From the NCBI GenBank assembly GCA_902826795.1, contig CADEGD010000007.1:77258-110331 (forward strand): a stretch of DNA of 33,074 nucleotides. The letters are read 5' to 3'. This DNA is from an uncultured Acidobacteriota bacterium (GTDB taxonomy: Bacteria > Acidobacteriota > Blastocatellia > Pyrinomonadales > Pyrinomonadaceae). Positions 24,795 to 33,072 of this stretch are shown piece by piece. The first letter of the stretch is position 1. The number at the start of each line of letters is the position of its first letter. The notes under the pieces were generated by a model. It had not been told where the DNA came from, searched no databases, and worked only from the letters and a program-made list of their open reading frames with translations. A program made the position numbers and the translations under genes.

Positions 24795-26483
24795 ATGAGC
24801 ACTCCGGAACCGAACAAGATCATCTTTTCGATGGTCAAGGTCAGCAAGTTTTACGACAAGAAGCCTGTCCTCAAAGACATCTATCTTTCATTTTTCTACG
24901 GCGCGAAGATCGGCGTTCTCGGGTTGAACGGCGCGGGTAAATCGAGCCTGCTCCGCATCATCGCTGGTACCGATAAGGACTTCAACGGCGAGGTCGTTTT
25001 CTCGAAAGGATATTCGGTCGGCTATCTAGAACAGGAGCCAAAGCTCGACGAATCGAAGACCGTTCAGCAGATCGTCGAAGAGGCCGTGCAGTCGACCGTA
25101 GACCTGCTGAAAGAATACGAAGAGATTAACGCCAAGTTCGCCGAGCCGATGGATGACGACGCGATGAACGCGCTTATCGAACGGCAAGGCCAGGTTCAGG
25201 AAAAACTCGACGCGGCCGACGCGTGGGATCTCGACAGCCGTCTCGAAATGGCGATGGACGCCCTTCGATGCCCGCCGCCCAACACACCGATCAAGAATCT
25301 CTCCGGCGGTGAAAAACGACGTGTTGCACTCTGCCGCCTTTTGCTGCAAAAGCCCGACATCCTTCTTCTCGACGAGCCGACCAACCACCTCGATGCCGAG
25401 ACCGTCGGCTGGCTCGAACAGCATCTGCAGAAGTACGAAGGCACGATCATCGCCGTCACGCACGACCGTTACTTCCTCGACAACATCGCCGGCTGGATCC
25501 TCGAACTCGATCGGGGCGAGGGCATTCCCTATCAGGGCAATTATTCGAGTTGGCTCGAACAGAAACAGACGCGGCTCTCGCAGGAGCAGAAGACGGAAGA
25601 CAAGCGCCAGAAAACGCTTCAACGCGAACTCGAATGGATACGCATGTCGCCGAAAGGCCGTCACGCGAAATCAAAAGCTCGTATCAACGATTACGAAAAG
25701 CTTGTCGCGACCGAGTCCGAGAAACGCTCGGAAGACCTCGAGATCTTCATCCCGCCCGGTGAACGCCTCGGCGATACCGTGATCGAAGCTCACGGTGTAT
25801 CGAAAGCTTATGGCGAAAAGCTGCTGTTCGAAGGTCTCGACTTCTCACTTCCGCCTGGTGGCATCGTGGGCGTGATCGGGCCGAATGGCGCCGGTAAGAC
25901 GACGCTCTTCCGGCTCATCACTGGTCAGGAAACTGCGGACGGCGGCGACTTTAAGGTGGGGCCGACGGTGAAACTCGGCTATGTCGATCAATCGCGAGAT
26001 AGTCTCAAAGACGACAAGACCGTTTGGGATGAGATCAGCGACGGGCTCGATGTCATCACACTGGGCAAGCGGGAAGTGAATTCGCGTGCTTACGTTTCGC
26101 GTTTCAATTTCTCGGGCAGCGATCAGCAGAAACGCGTCGGGCAGCTGTCGGGTGGTGAGCGAAATCGCGTTCATCTCGCCAAGATGCTAAAATCCGGAGC
26201 TAACGTCATTCTCCTCGACGAGCCCACGAACGACCTCGACGTAAACACGATGCGTGCACTCGAGGAAGCCCTCGAAAACTTTGCCGGCTGCGCGGTCATA
26301 ATATCTCACGACCGCTGGTTCCTCGACCGCATCGCTACGCACATCCTCGCGTTCGAGGGCGACAGCCACGTCGAATTTTTCGACGGCAATTTTTCGGAAT
26401 ACGAAGAAGACAAAAAACGCCGCCTCGGCGTTGATGCGGATCAACCCCATCGCATCAAGTATCGAAGTTTGACCAGAGCCTAA
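24795..26483 (+). CDS. ettA: Energy-dependent translational throttle protein EttA (ABC-F ATPase)
   Basis: A ribosome-binding cytoplasmic ABC-F protein that regulates the first elongation steps according to ATP/ADP. The 562 residues match EttA (about 555). They start MSTPEPNKIIFSMVKVSKFY, as EttA proteins do. Walker A 1 GLNGAGKSS lies near 42-50; the arm insertion (about 95-140) is EttA-specific; LSGGEKRRVALCR and LLLDEPTNHLD follow. The linker (about 245-310) contains MSPKGRHAKSKARINDYEKL. The second ATPase has GPNGAGKTT (near 362), LSGGERNRVHLAKML and LLDEPTNDLDVNTMRALEEAL. The frame stays open upstream to 24657, but that part crosses the preceding terminator and lipoprotein gene, so 24795 is used. 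The Shine-Dalgarno is weak. Confidence 0.96.
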   Translation: MSTPEPNKIIFSMVKVSKFYDKKPVLKDIYLSFFYGAKIGVLGLNGAGKSSLLRIIAGTDKDFNGEVVFSKGYSVGYLEQEPKLDESKTVQQIVEEAVQSTVDLLKEYEEINAKFAEPMDDDAMNALIERQGQVQEKLDAADAWDLDSRLEMAMDALRCPPPNTPIKNLSGGEKRRVALCRLLLQKPDILLLDEPTNHLDAETVGWLEQHLQKYEGTIIAVTHDRYFLDNIAGWILELDRGEGIPYQGNYSSWLEQKQTRLSQEQKTEDKRQKTLQRELEWIRMSPKGRHAKSKARINDYEKLVATESEKRSEDLEIFIPPGERLGDTVIEAHGVSKAYGEKLLFEGLDFSLPPGGIVGVIGPNGAGKTTLFRLITGQETADGGDFKVGPTVKLGYVDQSRDSLKDDKTVWDEISDGLDVITLGKREVNSRAYVSRFNFSGSDQQKRVGQLSGGERNRVHLAKMLKSGANVILLDEPTNDLDVNTMRALEEALENFAGCAVIISHDRWFLDRIATHILAFEGDSHVEFFDGNFSEYEEDKKRRLGVDADQPHRIKYRSLTRA

Positions 26484-26598
26484 TTAGCGCCAGTGAAACG
26501 GGTGGATTGACCGAAGTCGTGCGTCAGTCACGAGAAGATCTACGGTGAGCAGATTGCTTCGCGGGCCATCTCTTACCAAATAGCGGTTCCGAAAACGT

Positions 26599-27495
26599 AT
26601 GACCCTTTACACAAAAGATATAGCGTTCACCACCGCTATTGCATTTCTTTTGTTCCTTTGCGCCTGCGGAACTCAGACTGCGAGCGAACCGACTGTATCT
26701 GCGGAATCACAACCGCCGCAACCCGAACCGACCGCCGCATTCGAACCGCCGTCTCCGGCTCCGCAATTGCCCGAGCTTCAGGCCGAGTTGCTTGACGGCC
26801 GCAACAAAACCACGCATTCCCCGCTCGTCACCATCGACTTCAAAAACTTCACTTATCCGCTTCCGCGCGGTTGGCAGCACCCGGACGGCGACGAACTGAC
26901 GCTTGTGAATGGCCGCCTCGAACCCAAGATGCGCGACGTGGTCGAGGACATGTCGCCGGAGGACAAGGCCGCCGCCCGCGCCGAACGCCGCATCGGAATG
27001 TCGTATGTCACGACAAAGTTCTTCGACGTAGACGGCGACGGGCTCGACGAGGCTGCCGTCATCCTAAAGGTTGAGACCGGCGGAACCGCAATCCCGCAGC
27101 TTGTTTACATCTATACCTGGAAGGACGAAAAGCCCGAACTCATCTGGCCCTTCCGCACGGGCGACCGTGCCGACGGCGGCTTGAAGGATCTTCGCGTCGA
27201 GAACGGCGAACTCGTCGTCGAACTCTACGGCCAGGACCGCTTCATCCTCGGCCAAACCGAGACCGGCAAGATCACCGGCGACGAAGAGCAGCTCTGCTGC
27301 CCGACCCATTTCACCCGCAACTTCTATAAATGGAACGGCCGCAATTTCCAACTCCAACGCAAACGCCTCACTTACGAGACCGCCAATCCCTCAACTCCGC
27401 CGCTTGAAAACCACGGCGACATCATGAACGACCCGGTCAAGTCGAAGAAGTATCTCGACGCTCAGGCCTCGCCGAGCCCCAAAACAGGGAAGTAA
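26599..27495 (+). CDS. Putative lipoprotein with an FG-GAP/VCBS-like segment
   Basis: A 298-residue protein. Its signal peptide has the lipobox LFLCAC (acylated Cys at residue 23), followed by a Pro/Glu/Ser-rich linker (about 25-60) as in envelope-anchored lipoproteins. The globular part includes FTYPLPRGWQHPDGDELTL and FFDVDGDGLDEAAVILKVET (about 140-160), a calcium-binding-like DxDxDG loop of FG-GAP type, then CCPTHFTRNFYKWNGRNFQL. Proteins with this layout recur as uncharacterised lipoproteins. No Shine-Dalgarno is clear. A REP-like repeat starts just after the stop codon. Confidence 0.82.
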   Translation: MTLYTKDIAFTTAIAFLLFLCACGTQTASEPTVSAESQPPQPEPTAAFEPPSPAPQLPELQAELLDGRNKTTHSPLVTIDFKNFTYPLPRGWQHPDGDELTLVNGRLEPKMRDVVEDMSPEDKAAARAERRIGMSYVTTKFFDVDGDGLDEAAVILKVETGGTAIPQLVYIYTWKDEKPELIWPFRTGDRADGGLKDLRVENGELVVELYGQDRFILGQTETGKITGDEEQLCCPTHFTRNFYKWNGRNFQLQRKRLTYETANPSTPPLENHGDIMNDPVKSKKYLDAQASPSPKTGK

Positions 27496-27496
27496 A

Positions 27497-27568
27497 CCGC
27501 GAATAACGCTAATCTTCGCGAATCAATCTATGGATTTCCTTATTCGCGTTAATTAGCGTTATTCGCGG
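27497..27568. repeat. REP-like long palindrome with perfect 17-base arms
   Basis: CCGCGAATAACGCTAAT (27497-27513) is perfectly inverted at 27552-27568. An inner CGCGAAT/ATTCGCG pair extends the structure, so RNA or single-stranded DNA would fold into a long hairpin. It starts one base after a stop codon. No T-tract, so not a standard terminator. Confidence 0.88.
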
Positions 27569-27602
27569 GGAAAGATCTATTAAACTTTATGTCATAAAGT
27601 AC

Positions 27603-27631
27603 TTGACACATCCAACAACTTGGCATAAACT
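27603..27631 (+). promoter_or_regulatory. Promoter for the membrane-protein/regulator operon
   Basis: -35 TTGACA (27603-27608) and -10 TAAACT (27626-27631) with a 17-base spacer. The -10 ends 9 bases before the ATG at 27641, so transcription should start at or next to the start codon. Confidence 0.7.
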
Positions 27632-27640
27632 CGCTTCTCG

Positions 27641-28258
27641 ATGGGAAGCATCTCACCTCTTCGCAAGGAAACACAAGATCAGCCTGTAAACATAGGCGAC
27701 CGAGCTATCGACAACGTCGCCTACATTCGCGACATGATGGAGCGGTCCGCGTCGTTCACGGCGGTGCCCGGCTACGGCGGAATGCTGATGGGAACAACGG
27801 CGGTCGTCGCGGCTTACATCGCAAATACGCAGCTGTATCTGGTCGATTCGCTAGCGACGTGGCTGATCGAAGCGTGCCTTGCGTTCGCCATCGGGCTGCT
27901 TGCGATGTGGCAGAAATCTAAGATCGCCGGAAGCTCGCTTCTTAGTGTTCCTGCAAGAAAGTTCGCGTTCGGCTTTGCGGCTCCGCTGATAGTCGGTGTG
28001 GTGATCGTGCTCGGGCTTTGGAAGAACGGCCACTATTACGTAATGGCGCCGGTCTGCATTCTGACCTACGGTGCCGCGGTCGTCACGGGCGGAGCATTTT
28101 CCGTTCGTATCGTTCCGGTAATGGGCTGGTGCTTCATCGCTCTCGGAGCCGTCGCGTTCCTGCTGCCGTCGAGCTACAGCAACTTGATGATGGGCGCCGC
28201 ATTCGGCCTGCTACACATCGTCTTCGGCGCCATCATTGCACGACGCTACGGAGGATAA
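27641..28258 (+). CDS. Uncharacterised multi-pass membrane protein
   Basis: The 205 residues have a short polar N-terminus (AIDNVAYIRDMMERSASFTA, about 22-41) and then five or six hydrophobic helices between residues 46 and 200. The lead RYIRDxMERSxSFTAVPGYGG type is common to membrane proteins found beside winged-helix regulators. No Shine-Dalgarno precedes the ATG, and the promoter lies so close that the message is likely leaderless. It is the first gene of a cluster with the 3-helix protein (28349) and the regulator (28652), separated from the former by a REP-like repeat. Function unknown; a role in sensing or membrane stress is speculation. Confidence 0.85.
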   Translation: MGSISPLRKETQDQPVNIGDRAIDNVAYIRDMMERSASFTAVPGYGGMLMGTTAVVAAYIANTQLYLVDSLATWLIEACLAFAIGLLAMWQKSKIAGSSLLSVPARKFAFGFAAPLIVGVVIVLGLWKNGHYYVMAPVCILTYGAAVVTGGAFSVRIVPVMGWCFIALGAVAFLLPSSYSNLMMGAAFGLLHIVFGAIIARRYGG

Positions 28259-28266
28259 GAGATATG

Positions 28267-28335
28267 CCCGCGAAATGCGCGAAAGGACGCTAAAAGTTCA
28301 ATGATTCTTTTTCGCGGTTTTAGCGTATTCGCGGG
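28267..28335. repeat. REP-like palindrome
   Basis: CCCGCGAA (28267-28274) with TTCGCGGG (28328-28335), and ACGCTAAAA (28287-28295) with TTTTAGCGT (28318-28326), form an imperfect hairpin with an asymmetric bulge. Same family as 27497-27568. It starts 9 bases after the preceding stop codon. Confidence 0.8.
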
Positions 28336-28348
28336 TAAAAATTCTGCC

Positions 28349-28648
28349 ATGACCAGGACAACACCAAATAAACGGCTGATCGCCATTCTCGCAACTGCAG
28401 GAGCACTTCTGCTCGTCCCGTTCATCTCAATGCGGCTCGGAGCAGAGGGAGTGGATTGGAAAATATTCGACTTCATAGTTGCCGGCACGCTTCTCTTCGG
28501 CACCGGGCTCGGCATTGAGATCGCGCTTCGCGTGATCAAGAAGTTCGAATATCGCGTCGCCGCGTGCGTTGCGATCCTCGTCGGCCTCGCGGTCGTATGG
28601 GCCGAGCTAGCCGTCGGAATATTCGGAACGCCTCTCGCGGGAAGTTAG
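28349..28648 (+). CDS. Small three-helix membrane protein
   Basis: The 99 residues start MTRTTPNKRLIAILATAGAL and contain three predicted transmembrane helices (about 9-27, 36-55 and 68-90), with EGVDWKIFDFIVAGTLLFGTG between the first two. This pattern belongs to a family of small uncharacterised inner-membrane proteins that I recognise only by its LIPFxAM...EGVxWxxxDFxVAGxLLFG style. The frame stays open upstream to 28301, but that part is the REP-like repeat, so the ATG at 28349 is used; no Shine-Dalgarno is evident. It ends 3 bases before the regulator gene and should share its transcript. Confidence 0.8.
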   Translation: MTRTTPNKRLIAILATAGALLLVPFISMRLGAEGVDWKIFDFIVAGTLLFGTGLGIEIALRVIKKFEYRVAACVAILVGLAVVWAELAVGIFGTPLAGS

Positions 28649-28651
28649 AAG

Positions 28652-29032
28652 ATGTCGCGAAAGAACGTAGCAATAAAAAGAGACAACGGCCACGAAAAAC
28701 GGCCTGCCTTGCGCGTCGAACATGCCGCTGAGAACGTATCGAACGAGCTCGACAAGGTGGTACACGAGCGCATCCGGCTCGGCATCATTTCGGCCCTCGC
28801 CGCGAATGAAAAGCTCAGCTTCTCCGATCTCAAAACGCTTCTCAACACGACCGACGGCAACGTCAGTGTCCATGCCCGCAAGCTAGAAGACGCTGGATAC
28901 GTCACGATGAAGAAGTCATTCTCCGGCCGCACGCCGCTGACGGAATACAAAATAACCGCCGCCGGCCGCAAGGCTCTCGAACAATATCTGAATCATATGG
29001 AGGCACTCATCAAGGCGATGAAAAATGTTTAG
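28652..29032 (+). CDS. Winged-helix transcriptional regulator (HTH_34, MarR/ArsR-like)
   Basis: A 126-residue DNA-binding protein. After a basic lead (about 1-30), the winged helix reads LDKVVHERIRLGIISALAAN, SFSDLKTLLNTTDGNVSVHARKLEDAGYV and a wing with FSGRTPLTEYKITAAGRKAL, typical of PF13601. These small regulators commonly sit beside multi-pass membrane proteins, as here (3 bases after the 28349 gene), and probably control them. The signal it senses is unknown. The stop codon is part of a 12-base hairpin that could be its binding site or end the transcript. Confidence 0.9.
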   Translation: MSRKNVAIKRDNGHEKRPALRVEHAAENVSNELDKVVHERIRLGIISALAANEKLSFSDLKTLLNTTDGNVSVHARKLEDAGYVTMKKSFSGRTPLTEYKITAAGRKALEQYLNHMEALIKAMKNV

Positions 29033-29058
29033 AGATACGCGATTTATCGCGTATCTCT
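29031..29058. promoter_or_regulatory. Perfect 12-base hairpin overlapping the regulator stop codon
   Basis: AGAGATACGCGA (29031-29042) and TCGCGTATCTCT (29047-29058) with loop TTTA. No T-tract follows, so it is either an imperfect terminator or an operator for the adjacent winged-helix protein. Confidence 0.65.
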
Positions 29059-29291
29059 GCGAACAACCAGGAGGTTGGATTACCAGTTGCGAGTTTCAGT
29101 TATTCCCGTCGCAGACACCACTGTGGATATCCACCTTGTTCGGCCGCAGCGTTATCGCGATGATGATCTGAATCAGAAATGCTTACCTATGACGTAAAAG
29201 GCGATCATCGAATTTGGCTGCACCGTATTGCGATGGAGTGTTGGCAGCGTCTTTTGCAACAAACCACCACGACCAGCGTCAAATAACTACC
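29059..29291. other. Intergenic region with a perfect 12-base palindrome
   Basis: No gene supported. It contains the palindrome GTGGATATCCAC (29123-29134), a possible operator for the following membrane-protein genes. Confidence 0.45.
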
Positions 29292-29867
29292 ATGGAAACC
29301 TTGCTACAGACCAACGACAGCACGCCGGCTCGGCGGCCGAAGTTTCTCAAGCGACAATTCTCAGCCGTCACAACTCTCTCGCAACGCAAGTTCGATTGGG
29401 TCTTCGGGGTCGGCCTGCCTGTCGTCTGCATCGCGGCAGATCCGATAGTTTTTCGATCGGCTGGTTTCTTCGAACCCATACTTGAGAATGGCGGTCAGGC
29501 TTTGCTTAGCGAGTATAAGATCTTTGCGTACGCCCTCAGTACGGTGTCGATCATGGCGATGGCGGCATGGTTGCTATGGGGAAGCAAACTCGGCGAGCTT
29601 CGCCCATTTCTCGGCGGCCTGTTTCTCACCGCCGCAGCGATCTCGACCATCGTCGGCATCATCCTTATCCCATTCAGCATGATGGGCATGGTACTCCTGA
29701 TCGGCATTTTAGGATTCACGCCGCTGTTCTCCGGCTTCGTATTCCTGCGAAACTCTTTCCGCGCACTTGAGAGTTCTGCGGAAGATATGCCGCTTAAGTA
29801 CGTAGCACGAGCCGCAATGCTCGCCGTGATCTTTTCGCTCGTAGTTCCATTTGTTTTGAATTTCTAG
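29292..29867 (+). CDS. Uncharacterised multi-pass membrane protein
   Basis: The 191 residues have a polar, basic N-terminus (METLLQTNDSTPARRPKFLK), then about four transmembrane helices between residues 40 and 190 (for example IFAYALSTVSIMAMAAWLLW and LFLTAAAISTIVGIILIPFS). Near the end lies FLRNSFRALESSAEDMPLKY. I recognise no family. The frame stays open upstream to 29214, but that part is non-conserved-looking polar sequence, so the ATG at 29292 is chosen on hydropathy and because the domain starts there. It is followed 33 bases later by the DUF4173 gene, likely in one operon. Confidence 0.75.
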   Translation: METLLQTNDSTPARRPKFLKRQFSAVTTLSQRKFDWVFGVGLPVVCIAADPIVFRSAGFFEPILENGGQALLSEYKIFAYALSTVSIMAMAAWLLWGSKLGELRPFLGGLFLTAAAISTIVGIILIPFSMMGMVLLIGILGFTPLFSGFVFLRNSFRALESSAEDMPLKYVARAAMLAVIFSLVVPFVLNF

Positions 29868-29900
29868 ACTTGCGGACAGGAATGTTCGCGTTCCAACCAT

Positions 29901-31799
29901 ATGACCACACGAACTAAAACCGGACTAGAGATCTTAGGCACCGCCACCGTCATGGGCGTGCTTGGCAATGTGCTTCTTAGAGAGACGCCCTGGGGCCTGA
30001 ACGCGTTTCTGTTCGTGACGGCATTCGTTGTCGGGCTCGGGATATTGATGAAGCGTCATCGCCCCGAACTGCTCACGAAGACGAACGTCGCGCTCAGCGG
30101 CGCGATGATCTTTTTCGCTTCGATGTATCTCATCCGCGATGCCGAAGAACTGCTGGTGTGGAACACATTAGCGATCATCATCCTGATGGGCGTGATGTTG
30201 CTCGGCAACTTCGACCTGAAAGCTCATATTTCCGGAACGTTCCATTACGTCATTAGCGTGATTTACGCGGGCATTACGTCGGTCGTTGGTTCCTTCGTCT
30301 TGTTGGGCGCGGATATAGATTGGCGTCAAATGCCCGGCAACAAGGTCAGCAAACATGCTTTCGCCGTCTTTCGCGGACTCGCGATCGCTTTGCCACTGCT
30401 CCTCATTTTCGGAGCGCTCTTCATGGCGGCTGACGCTGCGTTCGAGGGGCTGGTTAACCGTACGCTCAATTTCAACGTCGACACCCTCGTTAGCCACTTT
30501 CTGTTGACCGCCCTCTTTGCCTGGCTCACCGCCGGATACTTCCGCGGATCGCTAATGAAACCCTTCGCCGATGTCGCATCCGCTGCTACCGCCTCGATCC
30601 GAGTCACGCCGCAGGCTGAAACACGACCGTCAGCGAGTGTGTCCGCTGAATCGGCTGATCAGCTAGATGTATCGCAGCCGGTGGCCGAATACACAAGCCC
30701 GAGCATAAGCAAGTACGATACACCCGACGCGGGAGTCGGACCGTCGCCGACTATCGACTCCTTCGTCGCCAAAGTCGCCGCCGAGCCAGGCGAATCCGCC
30801 GCGTCACTCCCCAACAACGCCTCTATTCTCGAACACATTAACATCTCCGATTCGCCTGACTGGAGCGGCGAGCTTCCTAGCTTGCCTCAAGAAGAGACCC
30901 GAGTAAATGCCGATGGGCAAGCAGAGATGCTTGCCGCTCCAGTCAAAACCCGCGATTGGCAAAATTTCGATAGCTCATCTCTCCCATCCGTATTCACGCT
31001 CGGCACTACCGAGACCGTGCTCATCCTCGGGCTCGTGAATCTGCTCTTTCTCGCGTTCGTGATCGTCCAGGTGCCGTATCTTTTCGGCGGAATGGATCTC
31101 GTCCAAAACACGCCCGACTTCAAACTCGCCGACTACGCTCGCCGGGGCTTTGGCGAACTAGTCGCCGTCGCGGCTTTGGTGCTGCCGATGCTGTTGCTCT
31201 CGCACTGGCTGCTGCGAAAGGACGGCTCGAAGGTCGGAGGTATCTATAAAGTATTCGCCGGAATCCAGATCGCACTTCTCTTCGTCATTATGGCTTCAGC
31301 CGTCCAACGCCTTGTTCTGCTCACGGGAGAACTTGGCTACGGCTTGACCACCGTCCGCTTCTACCCGATGGTCTTTATGATCTGGCTCGCGGTCGTGTTC
31401 GTTTGGTTTACCGTCAGCGTACTCCGTAACAAGCGAAACTACTTTGCATGGGGAGCCCTATGGTCTGCAATCATTATACTCGGAGCCACAAACCTTATTA
31501 ACCCCGAAAAGTTCATCGTCGAGCACAACCTAAAACTCATGCACCAGGGCCGCGAGTTCGATGCCGCCTACAACGCCGGCCTTAGCGACGACGCGCTTCC
31601 TTCACTCGTCAGCGCGTTCGAGAATTTCAATGCCGAAGACGCTGTTACCGCCCTCGGCCAACTAAAATACCGGGCGTGCCGAAAGCGGGACGAAGGCGAC
31701 TGGCGTACTTGGAACCTCTCCCGCCAGAAAGCTTCCGACACGCTAAACGCTGGCGGGATTCTACAGGAGAACTGCTTTGAGCATCGTCACTGGGATTGA
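29901..31799 (+). CDS. DUF4173 multi-pass membrane protein
   Basis: A 632-residue membrane protein. The N-terminal half has six or seven helices (about 8-215). A polar linker of about 140 residues follows (216-360), rich in Ser, Ala, Pro and Glu. The C-terminal half has four more helices and the DUF4173 core: VPYLFGG followed by LADYARRGFGELVAVAALVL (about 393-425), then AVQRLVLLTGELGYGLTTVRFYP. A soluble tail of about 100 residues resembles helical-repeat packing (YNAGLSDDALPSLVSAF). DUF4173 proteins have no proven function. The long linker is not typical and may be a cytoplasmic interaction arm. Confidence 0.88.
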   Translation: MTTRTKTGLEILGTATVMGVLGNVLLRETPWGLNAFLFVTAFVVGLGILMKRHRPELLTKTNVALSGAMIFFASMYLIRDAEELLVWNTLAIIILMGVMLLGNFDLKAHISGTFHYVISVIYAGITSVVGSFVLLGADIDWRQMPGNKVSKHAFAVFRGLAIALPLLLIFGALFMAADAAFEGLVNRTLNFNVDTLVSHFLLTALFAWLTAGYFRGSLMKPFADVASAATASIRVTPQAETRPSASVSAESADQLDVSQPVAEYTSPSISKYDTPDAGVGPSPTIDSFVAKVAAEPGESAASLPNNASILEHINISDSPDWSGELPSLPQEETRVNADGQAEMLAAPVKTRDWQNFDSSSLPSVFTLGTTETVLILGLVNLLFLAFVIVQVPYLFGGMDLVQNTPDFKLADYARRGFGELVAVAALVLPMLLLSHWLLRKDGSKVGGIYKVFAGIQIALLFVIMASAVQRLVLLTGELGYGLTTVRFYPMVFMIWLAVVFVWFTVSVLRNKRNYFAWGALWSAIIILGATNLINPEKFIVEHNLKLMHQGREFDAAYNAGLSDDALPSLVSAFENFNAEDAVTALGQLKYRACRKRDEGDWRTWNLSRQKASDTLNAGGILQENCFEHRHWD

Positions 31800-31890
31800 A
31801 TCCGATAGCTCGCCGTCCGTCAATAAAACTCCAAGTCGGTCGCCGTCGCGATCGGCTTCTTTTGATAGGCTAAGTTTGGAACGCGTCGTT

Positions 31891-32826
31891 ATGTCTGCCT
31901 CTCGCGACTACATCCGTGAATATCTTTCTTATCTGCGCGTCGAGAAGGGGCTTGCGGCCAACTCGATCGACGCCTACGAGCGCGATCTGGCTAAGCTCAA
32001 GGAGTGGACGACGAAAAACAACCTCGATCTGCTTTCGTTAAATCGAAACGATCTTCGCGAATGGCTCATCGACCTTTCAGGGACGATGCTGTCGGAGAAT
32101 TCTAAACGGAGATTGTTGAGCAGCTTACGCGGGTTTTACAAGTTCCTCATGTTCGAGGGCCATATCACTGAAAATCCGGCTGAGAATCTCGACTCACCTC
32201 AGAAAAGCTTTTATCTGCCGAAATTTCTAAATCAGGCCGAGATCGAACACCTTTTGTCACAGCCGGACAGCTCTACCGAAACAGGACTTCGCGATCGAGC
32301 GTTGCTGGAACTGATGTATTCAAGCGGTTTACGAGTTTCGGAGGCCGTGAATCTTAGTCTGTCAGAGGTCGATCTTGACTCGGGAATTCTCACTACAACG
32401 GGAAAGGGAAGCAAAACTCGTCGCGTGCCAATCGGCTCGTCTGCGGTCGAATGGCTCAAAAGTTATCTCGCACTTCGGAAAAAGCACCAAAATATTGAGG
32501 TTCCAACGCTTTTCGTATCGTCCCATGGCCGTCCGCTTAACCGCCAGATCATTCATAGTCTCGTTAAAGATTATGCCCAGAAATGTGGCCTCGAAAACGT
32601 CTCGCCGCATACCCTTCGCCACTCCTTCGCGACGCATCTTGTTCAAAATAGGGCAGATATTCGCTCAGTCCAGCAGATGCTCGGCCATGCCGATATATCT
32701 ACCACTCAGGTCTACACGCACATAACCGATTCTCACCTGAAGAAGTCGTACGAAAGATTTCATCCACGGTCAGGATCAGAAACTCCGCTGGTAAGCGGCG
32801 GGTTACCGGAGGCCGTCGATGATTGA
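31891..32826 (+). CDS. xerD: Site-specific tyrosine recombinase, XerD-type
   Basis: Resolves chromosome dimers at dif with a partner recombinase. The 311 residues from the ATG at 31891 match the family (about 300). The SAM-like N-terminus reads YIREYLSYLRVEKGLAANSI. The catalytic domain shows Arg in SSGLRVSEA, Lys in TGKGSKTRRVP, HTLRHSFATHL (His and Arg), His in MLGHADISTTQ and the Tyr nucleophile in VYTHI. A TTG start at 31777 with AGGAG upstream would add 38 low-complexity residues and overlap the previous gene by 23 bases; the Shine-Dalgarno is better there, but the conserved domain begins at the later ATG. XerC versus XerD cannot be settled by eye. The C-terminus carries an unusual 20-residue extension. 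Confidence 0.92.
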   Translation: MSASRDYIREYLSYLRVEKGLAANSIDAYERDLAKLKEWTTKNNLDLLSLNRNDLREWLIDLSGTMLSENSKRRLLSSLRGFYKFLMFEGHITENPAENLDSPQKSFYLPKFLNQAEIEHLLSQPDSSTETGLRDRALLELMYSSGLRVSEAVNLSLSEVDLDSGILTTTGKGSKTRRVPIGSSAVEWLKSYLALRKKHQNIEVPTLFVSSHGRPLNRQIIHSLVKDYAQKCGLENVSPHTLRHSFATHLVQNRADIRSVQQMLGHADISTTQVYTHITDSHLKKSYERFHPRSGSETPLVSGGLPEAVDD

Positions 32827-32856
32827 GTCGTCCATTTATCAGCGCACGCCCCAAGC

Positions 32857-32882
32857 GAGTCGTCTCTTACCAGCGACGACTC
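32857..32882 (+). terminator. Hairpin after the recombinase gene
   Basis: GAGTCGTC (32857-32864) and GACGACTC (32875-32882) pair perfectly with a 10-base loop. The tail is only partly T-rich (TTTT from 32894). Probably a weak terminator. Confidence 0.5.
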
Positions 32883-32901
32883 TAGAATCTCGGTTTTAAA
32901 C

Positions 32902-32930
32902 TTGCATCATTTGTAAGCCTTCGCTAATAT
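32902..32930 (+). promoter_or_regulatory. Promoter for tRNA-Tyr
   Basis: -35 TTGCAT (32902-32907) and -10 TAATAT (32925-32930) with a 17-base spacer. The tRNA starts 54 bases downstream. Confidence 0.65.
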
Positions 32931-32984
32931 TGGAAATTTGCTAATTGGCTCAAGAAGTCAGGCTTAGCAATCAATATAGGGATT

Positions 32985-33072
32985 GCATGGGTGGTCGAGC
33001 GGTCAATGGCATCGGGCTGTAAACCCGACGGATTAATTTCCTACGTAGGTTCAAATCCTACCCCATGCACCA
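32985..33072 (+). tRNA. tRNA-Tyr (GTA)
   Basis: An 88-base gene: acceptor stem GCATGGG / CCCATGC, anticodon stem-loop TCGGG-CTGTAAA-CCCGA with anticodon GTA, a long class II variable arm as in bacterial tRNA-Tyr, T-arm GTAGG-TTCAAAT-CCTAC and an encoded CCA end. Confidence 0.96.

Noticed and set aside
31891..33072. Integrase next to a tRNA as a genomic island boundary
   Set aside because: The recombinase has the XerC/D housekeeping form and points toward, not away from, the tRNA; no direct repeat of the tRNA 3' end was seen in the window.
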